A stretch of 64,000 nucleotides of DNA from Anthoceros angustus (GCA_010909165.1 MU008180.1:681884-745883), one strand, 5' to 3'. Counted from the first letter of the stretch, positions 1 through 12,416 are shown. The notes: generated from the sequence alone by a model not told the origin. Numbers and translations: made by a program.

Positions 1-977
1 GCATAAGGAATTTGCGTGCCCAGTTCTCAGCATCGGTGCCCACCCGCTCCACGAGGAGCATCCAACAAGACCACCATGCCACTAGTATGATAATCCGTGC
101 GCAGACAGAACAGTCGTTGTTATCTGGAAGAATCCCTCGCTCAGCCACGTCTTCGAAAGATCGATTCGCACTTTGACATCGACATGTTGAGCATAAACAC
201 TCAGCACCACTGTGCCCTATGAGCTAGCACCCCTTCGAGTAATCGGTGGCACGCTTCTCAACCTCCCGCATTTCTGTTACACGCCCAACAGGCTGCAGCA
301 GCTCACACGCACACGAGCTTGTCCCAAATTTTCGCGTACCGCTGCTTGCTCTACTGCAGGACTAGGGCTCCCACGTTGGCACACACGCTCCCAGGGAGCA
401 CACGAGTGTGCCGCTATCTGCTCCACCCATGCCTTCCTCAACTTTCAACCCTGATAACAGTACATACATCCACAGCCAGGACATCCCCATGGACCCCCCC
501 TCCAGTCACAGCAGTCCATGTCATATCACCTCTTGTCGCAGCCTGTGAACCACAGCAAAGCATCTGAAGCGGGAACCAAGAAAGAGCGATCCGAACGATC
601 GACCATCCGAACAACAACAGATGTCCAGCAGTGGCCACTGGTGACGAGTGGCGCGGGGAGAAGCCCCACTGACAGGAGCAGTCCCACCCCGAGAGCCCTG
701 TCGGGATACGTGGCCGCCGGAAAGCCCTGCCAGTCACATAGCCTGCCTGCCACAGCGCACACACACACACACAGATCCGATGGATACCGGAAGAATGAAA
801 TTATATGCTTTTAGACTACAGTGAAATTTAGAGCAGAAGCCGGTGGCCGGTCAGTGAGCCCGACGCAAAACCCTAGCATCAGACATCCGATCACAACAAC
901 TCTACACAACAAACAACAACAAAACCACAGTCCACCGTGCGAGTCGCCATCGCTGTAGGTCTATATCCACCGAACAG

Positions 978-1079
978 GCCTTGGAAGCTCATCCAAATCT
1001 CGTCACAACATCGCATGCACTAGAAAAAGCCTTGAAAGCTCATCCAAATCCCGTCACACCATCGCATGCAGTAGAAAAT
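978..1079. repeat. Tandem duplication, 51-bp unit, two copies
   Basis: A unit beginning GCCTTGGAAGCTCATCC at 978 recurs at 1029 as GCCTTGAAAGCTCATCC. The copies differ at a few positions and both contain CATCGCATGCA. No coding role is apparent. Confidence 0.85.
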
Positions 1080-1206
1080 GGAAGAACGAATGAGGAAAAG
1101 ATGGACGAACAAAATAGGAAGTACAATATATATACACATGGAGGTAGACTGTACGGAGGAGTGCCACATGCACCCAAGGCAGCCCACATTGGCATCCGGG
1201 CCAACA

Positions 1207-1376
1207 GAGAGACGTGTTCTAGAGTCTGAATCTAAGTACATGCGGTGTGAATGGGGAGCATGCGGTGTGAATGGGGAGGGGCAGCAAAGGCTAACGTACG
1301 GAGAGACGTGTTCTAGAGTCTGAATCCAAGTACATGCGGTGTGAATGGGGAGCGGCAGCAAAGGCTACCGTACGGA
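1207..1376. repeat. Tandem duplication, about 94-bp unit
   Basis: GAGAGACGTGTTCTAGAGTC occurs at 1207 and again at 1301. Both copies are followed by ATGCGGTGTGAATGGGGAG. That short block occurs a third time inside the first unit at about 1260, so the duplication is nested. Confidence 0.85.
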
Positions 1377-2235
1377 GCACACGTCCCACCCCGGGTCAAG
1401 TGGAGAGCCATCAGGCGACATGTGGTGCAGGAGCTACAGTCCTGCAGTCGGGAGAACCGAGTCGGCTCTGGCCTGAGCCCGCAGTTGGCCTAACCGCGCC
1501 CACGGCCCGTCTCTGACATTTCATTTATGCGATTGCGACTGGTAATGCGCGATGTAAGCTTTGGTTTGGAGCTGGCCTGTTGGCTGCGCCTGCCTTCGTT
1601 TCCGGTCCCGGGGCCCCGCCAAAAGACACTCTCCAAAGCCCCTCTTCCAAATTCCCCGCCCAGCTGCCGCAGCCGCTCGCCCAGCCTTCCGCCTGCTGCA
1701 GCCGCTGCCGGTGGCCGCCTCGCCCCGCCAATTCCCCGGCCGAGATCGGCGTCTCCGGGCTCCGATCTGCTGCTCCCGGCCGCCGCCGGATTGCCGGCTC
1801 TGCCCCAGCTGCCGGCCGCCGGCAGGCCGGATCGACTGCATTGTCCTCTCGTCTCGCTATTCATGGCGCCGGTGCGCGGGACGGCGCAATTCCGCGGCCA
1901 GGGTGCGGGGCGGAGGAGGTAGGACAGGGCGGGGGAGCTGGAAGTGAGGGTCGGAGGCATGGAATCCAGGGCCGGCTTGCGGTGCAGGCGGGGGTTGCGG
2001 ATCGGGCGTGGGGAGTGAGGAATCCGGGGTTACGAGTTTGTAGTTTTGGAATCGAGGACGGCGGGATTGGGAGCTTTGGTGCGGCGCCGGGTGGGGGGAT
2101 ATGTGGTGCGGGCGCGGGGATGCAGGTCCCGTAGATGAGAGTTTCACGCTCCGGTCGGGGGGATGGTGAGCCTTGGCAGGCTGCGGTCTTGAGCAGATCG
2201 GGGCTTGGGGTTGGGATCGTGTGCGCGATCTGTTT

Positions 2236-5200
2236 ATGGCAAGGGCTGTAATGGAGGGCTGGATGGTACGGTATGGACGGCGTAAGATTGGTCGCTCCTT
2301 TTTTCACAAGCGCTACTTCGTGTTGGAGCCTGTTATGCTGGCCTACTACAAGCGGAAGCCATCTGATAAAGAGGTGATCCTCCGGTGGCATGCATTGGCA
2401 GGCTTGAGCTTTGCTGTTTGCCTGCTCCAGCTCCAGCAGTGCGTTGACTAAGTCACTGGTGGTGAGCCGACTGCGTTCCCTCTGCAGCCGTTTCGCTGAC
2501 ACCAACCATGGTCTGCGTGTGTCAGGTTCCCCTCAAATCTCTCCTCATCGACGGAAATTGCAGAGTGCAGGACCGAGGGCTGGAGACTCATCATGGTCAT
2601 GTAAGCTTAAAAAAATCTCCACAGCTCTGCTCCCCGATTGCATTTCCTACTCATCGGCACATGCATGCTCGAAACAAAGGACAGTTCCGTCGTTTTGGAG
2701 TTGAACACTCTGCGCTTCGACCCTGGGCAAATTGGGAACTTTAGATGACAGACCTGTGGATATATGAAGGGCACGATGAAGGGATTCGTTGACGGATTTT
2801 CTGCTTACGGCGGCGGTGGGCTAGTGCTCCTGCTTAAATATGCCACACTGAGCCTGCCATACCCTGACTTACTCATGGCTTTGATGCCGACAATGAGCCT
2901 GCATGTGGCATTTTTGTGCTAACGCATTTTGTGTGTTGCACGCCTCTGGCAGGCCGTGTATGTGCTGTCCGTCTACAACATGAAAGACAAGTCACATCGC
3001 ATAACGGTATGCAGAATACCACTGGCAGAGGCCAGTGCTGTGTAGGTTTTGCACAACGGTCTACAGGATCTTTTCTGCTAATCGTGGGCTTCGTGCATGC
3101 ATAGATGGCCGCGCTGAACATTCAGGAAGCGTGTGCCTGGAAGGAGGCACTTGAGCGTGTTATCGATCAGGTGACAGAATTGCAGCTAGTGCAAAAGTCT
3201 GCAACCGCTTCCCGGTTCGATAGTGCAGACTTCAAAATGGGCAATGAACCTGAGAGGACAGCGTCTTCTTCTGACAGAGAAAGCCTGTAAGTCTTACAAT
3301 GCTGACGATGATATCCTCTTCTTTTGATGGTTGAAAATGTAGCAGCGTTTCATCTGAATTCAGCTCTCTGCTTGGATCTGGTGTCAGTCCTGCACAGGAG
3401 GAAGACGAAAAACAGGGAGACTTGTGCGGAAACGGTGAAGAACAAAGTGATTACAAGCTTCTGCGTCCTCCATATGACCACTGTTCTTGCCAATGCCCTG
3501 CTAATGTTGTGTCTTTGTCTGATGCAGGTCTTCCAGATTCCGTCCAGGATTGGAGCTGTGCAGTTGACCCAATGTTTCGCGAGAGAGAGAAGGACCCATT
3601 GATATCTAGAAAGCACATGCGATTAGTACGATGTCAAAATGGCAAGGCCTATTCTCTGACCGTTTGTGGATGTGAATGCATGGTTGCAGAAAAAGTGGGG
3701 CACCCCTCTCAAGTAGGTTTTCATGTTGGGTGATGCAGGACTCCGATTCTTTGAGCAGATTGCGGACGGGAGCCGTGGGGTATTCTTTGTTGCCTTAGTT
3801 TGACCTCCTCTGATGGTGCTTTGGGAGCCTGCTTCCTAGCTCTAGATCCTGAATTTCGACAGCACATAATAACAAATGTCATTCTTCCAGAATCAGAGCC
3901 CCTACAAGGCTATGATGGCAGTGGGTGTTGTAGATGCCTCATGCTCAGACATTTTTGAGCTGATTATGGGCATGGGTGAGACGCGTTATGAGTAAGTATA
4001 TAGTGTTGTTTAGAGATATGAGGCTGAAATCATAACCATTTCTTAAATGTTACTGACATTTGCCATCGGATTTCAGATGGGATTGCAGCTTTCATGTTGG
4101 AAGTACAGTGGAGGAGGTGGATGGCCATACTGGTGTTGTCTATCATCGCTTGCAGCTAGAGTACTTTCCAATGTAACATTTGCAAAGCTTAATTCTTCGA
4201 CCAGATTGATCTGTGGAGTGTGTCGTGTATGCAATTGCATGTTCCGCGTTTTAGCTTGTTGATGATAACTGTATCTGAGATGGACTGTAGGCTGGTTTGG
4301 CCCCGTGATCTTTGCTACACACGGTATTGGAGACGAAATGATGATGGAAGCTATGGTATTGTCTGACTTCCCTCTCCATTACTTTGTGTGTTTGGTTGGT
4401 TACTGGCATGTTTCCGTTGAGGCCAGAGCTCTGGGGTTTTCATGCCGGTTCTGAAGTTGGAACTTCTTCTGTTTCAGTTATTTTGTTCCGATCCAGAGAA
4501 CATCCACTTTGCCCTCCTCAACCTGGTTGTGTACGCGCTCACATGGAAAGTAAGTATACAACTTAATTTCTCTGTGAGTTGAAGTGTTTGTGATGCCTTA
4601 TAATCTGCTTATTTACTCACACAAGATCCCCGGAATCTGTGTTGTCTTGGGCTCATTCGTGGGTCCTCTGGTGGCAGGTGGAGGGTTTACTATTTCTCCC
4701 CTTCAAAACCGTGCTAATTCAGGGGAGCCTCGCGCGCGAGTGCAGCACCTTGTGGAGATTGATCTCAAAGGTTGGGGGGTTGGACGTGTGCCCTTCTTTC
4801 AGCAGCATACCATGATCCAGATGCTGAACAGTGTCGCTGGTTTGTCACTTCACCCCATGGTCACTAAAGCTTACAAAGCCTTCCACTGTGTTTGTAAATG
4901 CTCTTTAATGAGAACCTGTCCCATGGACTTGTGTGCGGTACTGCAGGTTTGCGAGAATGGTTTGCCCAAAGAGATGGAGGTCAGGTGCCCACTCCAACAC
5001 CAAGAATGGGGAAGATGTCAGCAGGTCTAGTCACCAAAAAGCAAAGGAAGCGGCATATTGAACCGACTTCATCGATGGAGCAAATGCAGGCTGCAAGCCT
5101 GCAAGAGGCGCTGGCAGATGAAGAGTCGGATGATGAGGCAGATGACTTTGTGGTGGAGGACAAAGAGGTTCATCTTGCTTTGCCTGCAGTCAATGTGGAG

Positions 5201-6820
5201 AATGTGTGGATGGCTTCATGAATTCTGCTCCTGTAGTCTTACAGGATGTGCTGGTTAACTGTTGTGCAGTTGCTATCTCGGAAACTGTTCAAGGAACAAA
5301 GCTCTCCTGGTAAACCAATTGGTCTTTTCCTCCTTGGTCTTCTGAGTGGAGTGAGCTCCTTCATTATCTGGAGCACGTCCTCCTTTGCGTTGTCTGACTT
5401 GATATGCTTCGGCAAAGATGGTGCAGTGAGGAGCATTTCAGAAGAAGAGTTGTCACAAAGTTTTGATTTAACTGCGTTTTGCGGCTCATTGAAGAAAGGG
5501 GATCTTGAAACGGGGAAGAATTGCTGGAGTATACCTCATGGCAACAATTTTAGAGTTAGAAGCAAGCGCTTCCTTACTGACCGAACAAAAGTGAGGCCCT
5601 TTTGAATTTGTATTTGCCTTTCTTGTGTCGTCACTGTTCCCTTTGAGTGCCATATCCGAGATTCACTAAATGTTGTGGATGAACAAAGGTGCCTGCAGGG
5701 GAGCCTTTGATGCAGCTGGTTGCAGTTGATTGGTTCAAAGACATAAAGAGAATGGACCATTTGGCCAGACGGAAAGGCTGTGCTGCTCAGGTGTGTCTTG
5801 CTAGGCTGCCTTCTCTTCATTGTGAGATATATACTTGTGGGTAGTTCTGGGCGAATTGTTCTCACAGCTCCAGCTGTTTTGCAGGTAGCGGCTGAGAAAG
5901 GCTTTTTCACCATAGCCTTCAATATACAAGTGAGTCAGCGAGTTGCTTGCACGTAGGTTATGGGGAACAATGTCTGTCTGGTGTCTCAGGACGAATGTGG
6001 TAATGAATTCGGTTATCTGTGTGTACTGTGACAGGTTCCTGGCTCCATGCACTACAGCATGGTCTTTTATTTTGTGTCCAAGAAGCCTTTTGTGCAAGGC
6101 TCGTTGTTACAACGTTTTGTTGATGGTGATGATAGCTTTCGAAACTGTAGGTTGAAGCTGATTCCCTCTGTTCCCAAGGTGCGCTCCTGGCGCCTTGCCA
6201 TGTGTTGTTGTGGTTTTGTCTTTGTTTTTTCCTTTTTGGTTGTGATGGCTGGCTATGCTGCGGAGTTCTTACTTGTGTCCCCATCGTTGTCAGGGCTCTT
6301 GGATTGTAAGGCAAAGTGTCGGCAGCACACCTTGCATTTTGGGAAAGGCTGTGGATTGTACGTATATCCGTGGTCAGAAGTACCTAGAGGTACAGGAAAT
6401 ACTTCGCACCGTGGAGAGCAGTCTCTATCGATGGAGGTGTCACCTTGAGACGCTGATGTGCGTGTGTCGGTCCTGGTTCTGCAGGTAGACGCCGACATCG
6501 GGTCGTCAACTGTGGCAAATGGAGTTTTGTCACTGGTCTTTGGTGTGGTGACGTCATTAGTTGTCGACATGGCTTTTCTTATCCAGGTATGTAACAGATG
6601 CTGAACAGTCAAGTTTTGCAAGCTGTTGACAGCCCAAGTTTTGACAGGCCTCATCTCGAGACTGAATGCTTCTGAACGTCGGCCCCGTTCGCAGGGAAAT
6701 GGCATGGACGAGCTACCGGAAAGACTAATAGGTGCTGTGCGAGTTTCACAGCTGGAACTAAGTGCAGCGATCTCTCCAGAGCAGAACCTGGACAGTTCAG
6801 CAACTGTAGGAAGCGTTTGA
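2236..6820 (+). CDS. EDR2: EDR2-like PH/START/DUF1336 lipid-binding protein
   Basis: Many-exon gene for a homologue of ENHANCED DISEASE RESISTANCE 2. In Arabidopsis this is a membrane- and lipid-associated negative regulator of salicylate-dependent cell death. The start at 2236 gives MARAVMEGWMVRYGRRKIG, the start of the N-terminal PH domain. The PH domain continues in exons 2526-2600 (VPLKSLLIDGNCRVQDRG), 2953-3006 and from 3105 (MAALNIQEACAWKEAL). START-domain exons lie at about 3890-4840, including SPYKAMMAVGVVDASCSDIF, WDCSFHVGSTVEEVDG and GGGFTISPLQNRANSGEPRA. An acidic linker with SDDEADDF follows. The C-terminal DUF1336 region spans about 5515-6820, with NCWSIPHGNNFRVRSK, PLMQLVAVDWFKDIKRMDHL, PGSMHYSMVFYFV and ELPERLIGAVRVSQLELS just before the stop. 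All three domains are in canonical order and look intact. Exon limits other than those stated are approximate. Confidence 0.93.
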
Positions 6821-8022
6821 CAGTTTTGTTCCCTAGTGCAAAATCATTATAATGTTTTATATCTGTGGCTGTTCTCACCTTCAATTCGGGGTCTTCGGAG
6901 TCTGTCGAAAAGAGGTGTGATGAGACTGATGTCCCATCTTCTCAATGGAGAGAAGGTGATAGATCTGTCACCCTCGCTCATGAAGAGCGTGGTGAATCGC
7001 TTTGAACTGAAGGGGTGAGAAGTGACTTCCGTCCCGAACAGAGAAGTGTTTGGAGTAAAGGCGGAATGGGAATTTATTCGAGCCGCAACGAGGTAGCCGT
7101 TTGTTGTTTTGCGCTCGTATCCTAGTCTGTGCCGACTGCATTGAGAGACATATGGCTCCTCGAGTTTGGAGCTGGGCTTGGGTTTCGTACCTACGCGGTG
7201 GCAGGTTGTTAAGTACTGTACGAAATCTAGGAAGCAGCTCGAAGTGCAAGGACGGTCAAGTGGGATGCCCGGCAGAGCCGTGTTTTGGGAGATTCGCCGA
7301 TGTAGTAGACAAGGTTTGGGTGCGATCACGGCCTTGACCTTTTCACACGGACGACATGGCTTGGGTGGGTGGGTGGCTGGCTCGCTGGCGACATCTGCAT
7401 CATGATCCGTTCAGCAGCAGGCAGCAGCGGCTGGGAAGGACGACTTGGCAGATGTCAAAAGAAGAACCTTTTTCTCACAGATGTCAGCTGAGGTTTGACA
7501 TCGGAGAAGATGAATAACAAAGAGTGTCTGAATTGCAAGCTTCCAAAGCGAGCTTCCAATGCATATGGTACAACTACAAAGCAGAGAGACTCTGCCATCT
7601 CCAAGCCCTGAGTCAGGAAAGCATCCTAGACTTGGAGATGGGCTGGCACATGAGAGCTTCTACTGTGCACCCTCCTCTCCTCATAGCCTGGGGGGTGCTG
7701 CTGCTATTTTCTTCTTCTTTCTTCCCATAAAGAATAATGGATCACCACAGGAGTGAGGTGCTCTCCAGGAAAACTGAGCGACCAGCATCCGGGTGCGATG
7801 TCATCATATACACGAGACACAAATGCTACTCCGAGTGTGAGCTTTCAAGGGCGTCCTTGAAGGTATCCATGCCGCTTTGAAGCTCAACTCAACCATTGTC
7901 TGACCGACCTATGCACAACCTAACCTCAATCTCATCTCATCCCATCCCATCCCAGCAGCTGGAAAGTAGTTAACAACAACTCGCTGAAAAAAAACCGCTA
8001 ACCTTTCCTTGCCGACCTTCCC
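6821..8022. other. Intergenic region between convergent genes, no gene seen
   Basis: Lies between the 3' ends of the EDR2-like gene (+) and the zinc-finger gene (-). It presumably holds both 3' untranslated regions. The short frames at 6847-7330 and 7524-7756 have no recognisable content. A short CATCC run occurs near 7940. Confidence 0.5.
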
Positions 8023-10422
8023 TCAAGCCATCGAACTGCGAGGGAGGGCTTGCATGCCAGGAGGCAGCTGGAAGCCGGTGCATGTCACGTCCGCCGCGTA
8101 GTAGCTCAGCGGCATGGCAGTCACCACCTCCTCCTTCACCGCCATCCGGGAGCTCCCGATCGCGGACGAAGCGGGGGACGGCACATTCAAGAAAGCCGCC
8201 ATATGCTGCTGCGCGGCAGTGAAAGGGACCGCCTGCTGCTGCTCCATACCTGCTGCCACCGTGTAGCGGGATGCGAGGCTGGCTTGGCGGCCATGCCCGG
8301 ACGCGTCCGGCCTGAGCTTGGAGAAGGGAGACTGGAGTAAAGGCGGGCTGCATCTCTTGCTGCCACTGCTCTTTTCCTCCTCGCTGGAGCTGTAAATGTG
8401 ATCTTGACACTCGGGGTGCGCCTTTTTGTGAGCCACCAGGTTGCACTTGAAGGCGAACTTCATGCCGCACTTGCACTCCATGGGCTCTCCGCAGATCTTC
8501 TCGTGGTCCCTCAAATCCACCTCGATGTAAAACCTCTTGCTGCACTTCCTGCACGCATGCCGCTTTTCGCCCTGCGTATGCTTCCTTCCGAAATGCCGCC
8601 TCAACTCGTACAACCCCACGAAGGTTCTCTTGCACACCGGACACCGGCACGGGATCTTCTTGTTCTGCCCCGCCTTGCAGATCGCCGACAGCGGCTGCTG
8701 CAGCTGCTGCTGCTGCTGCGCCTGAGCCCCCGCTCCCGCTCCCGCACCCGCCGTGGCGTGCGTCTTCCTGTGCATCCTCATCGTCTGCGGGTTCTTGAAC
8801 GTCTTGTTGCACCCCGCGTGAGTGCAACGGAAGGGGCGGCGGTTTTGGATGAGATCCAGGGGAATGACCGCTGCCTGCTCCTGATCATGCGAGCTGTACT
8901 CCCCGCCCGAGGAAGTGCTGGAAGTGGAGAGCATGCTCTGCAAAGCCGGCGCCTCCTGCAGACCCTGCTGGTGCGGCGGGGATGCCTTGCCGGCGCTGAA
9001 CTCCTCACTGGACGATCTGGCCATGTCCGCATGCTGGCTCAGAGCCTGGTGCTCCGCAATGCCATCGATGTCGTAGCCAAAAACCGCCTGCCCCTGCCCC
9101 GGCGCGTCCGTCTCCGGCACCACCACATTTACAGCCGGAGCCGCGGTGAGCTCACCCGACACCAGCAAATCCAGCTCCGACCCGGTGCAAAATGTGAGCG
9201 GCTTGGAATCCACCTTGTCCTGGAAGTTGCTGTCGGAGAGGCACAGATTTACATACTGAAGCTCCTGGGAGTCGGCCTGGGAGCAGCTCTGCTGGCTGTG
9301 CTGCTGCTGCTGATGCTGCTGCTGCTGCTGCTGCCGCTGCTGCCGCTGCTGCTGCTCGGAGATGATGTCGTTGAAATTCATGGCCTCCTGCATCATGTTG
9401 CAGCCGGCCAGTACATCCATCTCGGTAGCTGCCTGCTGCATATCAACAACCGGGGCCGGGGCGAAGGTTGTGTGCAGGTGCTCGACCATGGCATTGTTGT
9501 GCTGCATTTCCTGCATTTCCTGGTACGACGCCAGCAGCTGCTGCTGCTCCCGGCAAATTTGCTTGTGCATCATCATCATGTCGGCCTGGCAGCACGCGTT
9601 GTGGTGGCGCAGGAACTGGTTGGCTCTCGCCATGTACTCCAGCTCCGCACACACAGCAGCCGAGTCCGGGACGCCGTGAGCGGGGCCTTGCGAGGACGAA
9701 GGATCGAGGTTGAGCAGATACTGCAAGCCCTTGCTTGACAGGTCCTGCTGCAGCATGAGGTCCATTCCCGGCTGCGCTGCTGCCACCGATCCGGCGCCGA
9801 TTTGATGCGCGGATCCGGGAGAAGCATCCACCATCATCTGGTCTCCCTGCTGGCAGTGGTCCACAGCCTGAGGCAGCATCCGCTCCTGGGACAGGGGGGA
9901 CAGAATGGACTTCAAGGTGGACACCAGGTTGGGATGCATGGTGACCGGAGCTCCGGGAGTGGAGGCAGCGGCAGAGACCGAGACGGAAGCAGACATTGCC
10001 GGGACCTGGTGCGGCATGGACGCGACCTGGTGCATCATATCAGACGCCTGGAGCGCGAGGAATTGAGAGCGGTCTTGATACCGCATCCCGGACATGACAT
10101 GGGGCGGGCAGGACGCCGGCTGGTGCTGGTGCTGGTGCTGCTGCGGGAACTGGAGCGCTGCAGGCAGCTGCGAGATGTGGCAGGGGTGCGAGTCGTGGAC
10201 GGCAGGCAGACTCATGGGAGCAACGACGCTGAGATCAAGATGAGCACTCACAATGTCCCCGATGGACATGCCGTGCGCGCCCGGGGAGTAGGTGTCGTGG
10301 AAGAGCGCCGCCGCCGGAGTGTGGCAGCTGTCCTCCGAGCCGCTGGACAGGGCCGGCCCCTGCAGCATGTGCAGACAGCAGTCCACGTCCAGGGCGGAAG
10401 AGGCAGAGGAAGCGGGAGACAT
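8023..10422 (-). CDS. C2H2 zinc-finger transcription factor (STOP1/WIP/IDD-like)
   Basis: Intronless 799-residue frame on the minus strand. Translation from the ATG at 10422 gives MSPASSASSALDVDCC. The open frame continues upstream to 10581 but without a better ATG. About 525 residues of low-complexity activator-like sequence rich in Gln, His, Ala and Ser come first, including long poly-Gln encoded at about 9300-9355. Four zinc fingers follow at roughly residues 528-670: FRCTHAGCNKTFKN...HRKTH; CRCPVCKRTF...RRHFGRKH; HACRKCSKRFYIEVDLRDHE (C2HC type); MECKCGMKFAFKCNLVAHKK. The order C2H2, C2H2, C2HC and a tight CKC finger is that of the STOP1, WIP and INDETERMINATE-domain families, which are nuclear DNA-binding factors. 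I cannot assign it to one of the three; the fingers look like a distinct lineage. Large antisense frames across it are compositional shadows. Confidence 0.85.
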   Translation of the reverse strand: MSPASSASSALDVDCCLHMLQGPALSSGSEDSCHTPAAALFHDTYSPGAHGMSIGDIVSAHLDLSVVAPMSLPAVHDSHPCHISQLPAALQFPQQHQHQHQPASCPPHVMSGMRYQDRSQFLALQASDMMHQVASMPHQVPAMSASVSVSAAASTPGAPVTMHPNLVSTLKSILSPLSQERMLPQAVDHCQQGDQMMVDASPGSAHQIGAGSVAAAQPGMDLMLQQDLSSKGLQYLLNLDPSSSQGPAHGVPDSAAVCAELEYMARANQFLRHHNACCQADMMMMHKQICREQQQLLASYQEMQEMQHNNAMVEHLHTTFAPAPVVDMQQAATEMDVLAGCNMMQEAMNFNDIISEQQQRQQRQQQQQQHQQQQHSQQSCSQADSQELQYVNLCLSDSNFQDKVDSKPLTFCTGSELDLLVSGELTAAPAVNVVVPETDAPGQGQAVFGYDIDGIAEHQALSQHADMARSSSEEFSAGKASPPHQQGLQEAPALQSMLSTSSTSSGGEYSSHDQEQAAVIPLDLIQNRRPFRCTHAGCNKTFKNPQTMRMHRKTHATAGAGAGAGAQAQQQQQLQQPLSAICKAGQNKKIPCRCPVCKRTFVGLYELRRHFGRKHTQGEKRHACRKCSKRFYIEVDLRDHEKICGEPMECKCGMKFAFKCNLVAHKKAHPECQDHIYSSSEEEKSSGSKRCSPPLLQSPFSKLRPDASGHGRQASLASRYTVAAGMEQQQAVPFTAAQQHMAAFLNVPSPASSAIGSSRMAVKEEVVTAMPLSYYAADVTCTGFQLPPGMQALPRSSMA

Positions 10423-11460
10423 GGCGGCTGCAACGGGAAAGGAATAGGAAAAGGGAAGCCTACAATTGGACCAGCTTACATCACTCCGAGGGACAATGTT
10501 ATCTCGGCAAGACAGGAAGAGCTTGCCAGGACCAAGGCAAGAAGGCAAGCACAGACAGACAGTGGGAGCTCCCTCTCTCACTCACTCATTCGCTCACTCA
10601 CTCACGGTTGCTGCAGCAGGAGCTCCAGGAAACGAGAGATTCGATGATAGGACGAGCACAACATCCTCAAGGCCAGCCGGAGGTGCTAGCTCGGGGGCTG
10701 GTGGCGGGGCGTCGGGGGGAGCTCCAATGCAGGTTCGCCAGCCTTGTGCAATTAGCAGCAGATTTGGCTTGGGGCATTCCCCGCGGCCTACCTGCATGCG
10801 GAGGAGGGGGAGGAGGAGAGGGCAGAATGTTCCATGTTGCCAGCAGCAGCGAGAAGCGGGTGCAGGCTATCCGGCCCAAGGGCAAGAGCAGGAGCTGGAG
10901 AAGCTCTTGCTCGCTTCAAGGAGGGCAGGAAGGAAAAAAGGGGTTGTTGAGAGGACAGGACACCACCACACATCCAGAGCAAGAGCGGAGGAGGAGGAGA
11001 TGAAGAAGAAGATGAAGCAGAGGAAGGGGAAGAGGAAGAGAAAGAGGAAGGGGAGGAAGGAGATGCAGATGGGAAAGGGGGGAAGAATGAGAGCACCAAA
11101 TCTGTGGAGCGATTTGTGTTGAGAGGTGCTTCGGCGTGGGAGAGGGTAGAAATGCGGGGCAGGGAGCGAGTTGCAAGGAGCATGGGGCGCATTTTCTCAC
11201 CCGGCGGGGGTAGAAATGGCTGAAATTAGCGACTGGGCGCGCGCTTGTTTGTTGCGCTCCCCGGTTTAACCATCCGGGTCGCTAATAATAGGAGCTTGGA
11301 GCACGGCGGTATCGGTGGTGGAGGTTAATAGGCTAGTGCCCTCGGCCATGATCCTGACAGGTGCGGTGGGGCCTGTCAGGCCTGGCGTCGTTAGTTGGCG
11401 ACAAAAGAGCTAACTGACGCCACCCGTCGCCTCCATTAAAGCACTGGGATTTAGTCTCCG

Positions 11461-11692
11461 GGGAGCGGGAGCGGGACGGGGAGCGGGACCGGGAGCGGGA
11501 CCGGGACCGGGAGCGGGACCCCGCCTCCCCCGTTGATGTACAATATTTGTGGGCCAGGTAGTTTTGTAGGCGGTAGCGCAGGATAATAATGCCTGCCCTG
11601 CCCCGCCTGCCCCGTCCTGCCCCGTCCTGCCCGTCCTGCCCCGTCCTGCCCCGCCTGCCCCGCCTGCCCCGCTGCCCCGCTGCCCACGAACG
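11461..11692. repeat. G-rich and C-rich microsatellite cluster
   Basis: GGGAGCGGGACCGGGA-type repeats cover about 11461-11522. CCCCGTCCTG and CCCCGCCTG repeats cover about 11593-11682. The first has G-runs on the plus strand and the second on the minus strand, so G-quadruplex-capable sequence exists on both strands within 230 bases. Confidence 0.8.
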
Positions 11693-12040
11693 GGCTGCGC
11701 GGGCACCCTGTCGGCAGCACTGACCCCCGCCTTCCCCGCGGCCAGTGAACGGGCCTCCCTGCCGAGCCTTCCGGGCCGGCCCGCCCCCTGCTGCTTCAAC
11801 AGTCATCTGCAATCCCGATTCGTCCAAAGCGACAAGGAGACGCGGGCACCACCACAACCCGAGTCGAGGGCGAGTCAAGTGAGAAAAGAGTCAAGGTGTG
11901 TGTACAGTAGGTGTGCAGGCAGTTGTGAGGGATAGCGGCTGAGGATGTGGCTGTGGCTGCGGCTGCTGTGGCTGCGGCTGAGGCTTGTGGCTGGGGCTGT
12001 GGCTTTGGCGTTATGAAGGTGGAAGTTATGGCCGCATTCA

Positions 12041-12093
12041 TGCAGAGATGCAGAGATGCAGAGATGCAGAGATGCAGAGATGCAGAGATGCAG
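12041..12093. repeat. 8-bp microsatellite (GCAGAGAT)n
   Basis: Six consecutive nearly perfect copies of GCAGAGAT upstream of the zinc-finger gene. Confidence 0.9.
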
Positions 12094-12416
12094 CAGAGTA
12101 TGAAATATTATTCCTAGATGGAAAAGGGAGTTGAATCAAGTACATGATAGGTGTTGAATGCAGCCGGGGCGGCATTGGCTGCGGTGTGGAATCGGATTGC
12201 GAAGGATTTTGTAAGGCGGTGACGGCAGGACTCGGAGTCGGAGAAAGATCTTGCGGGAGTGGGAATTGGCGCCAGGCGTAGGGTACATGACATAATGGTG
12301 ATGGAGGGATGGTAATGTAATTATTGACCTCATTTATGACCTCATTCACAGCCACAGCGCGGGACCCGGGGCCCGGGTCCTGCACTCAACGGGAGTGGCT
12401 GCATTCTCTCCGAGTC

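Larger units (their letters stand above)
1..2235. other. Upstream region of the EDR2-like gene, no gene seen
   Basis: No reading frame here resembles a known protein. The overlapping frames at 1490-2140 on both strands come from GC-rich low-complexity sequence. That GC-rich block just precedes the EDR2-like start and probably holds its promoter and 5' leader. Two local tandem duplications (978-1079 and 1207-1376) are listed separately. Confidence 0.5.

Noticed and set aside
1490-2147. Several overlapping frames on both strands
   Set aside because: GC-rich composition keeps all frames open; no family resemblance and no supporting splice structure.
8398-9738. 446-codon plus-strand frame
   Set aside because: Lies antisense to the zinc-finger gene. 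Its poly-Leu runs are the complement of poly-Gln codons, and it matches nothing.
11333-11878. Arg/Ser-rich minus-strand protein resembling an SR factor
   Set aside because: The RS-like stretch is the translation of a GGGAGC microsatellite; there is no RRM domain nearby.
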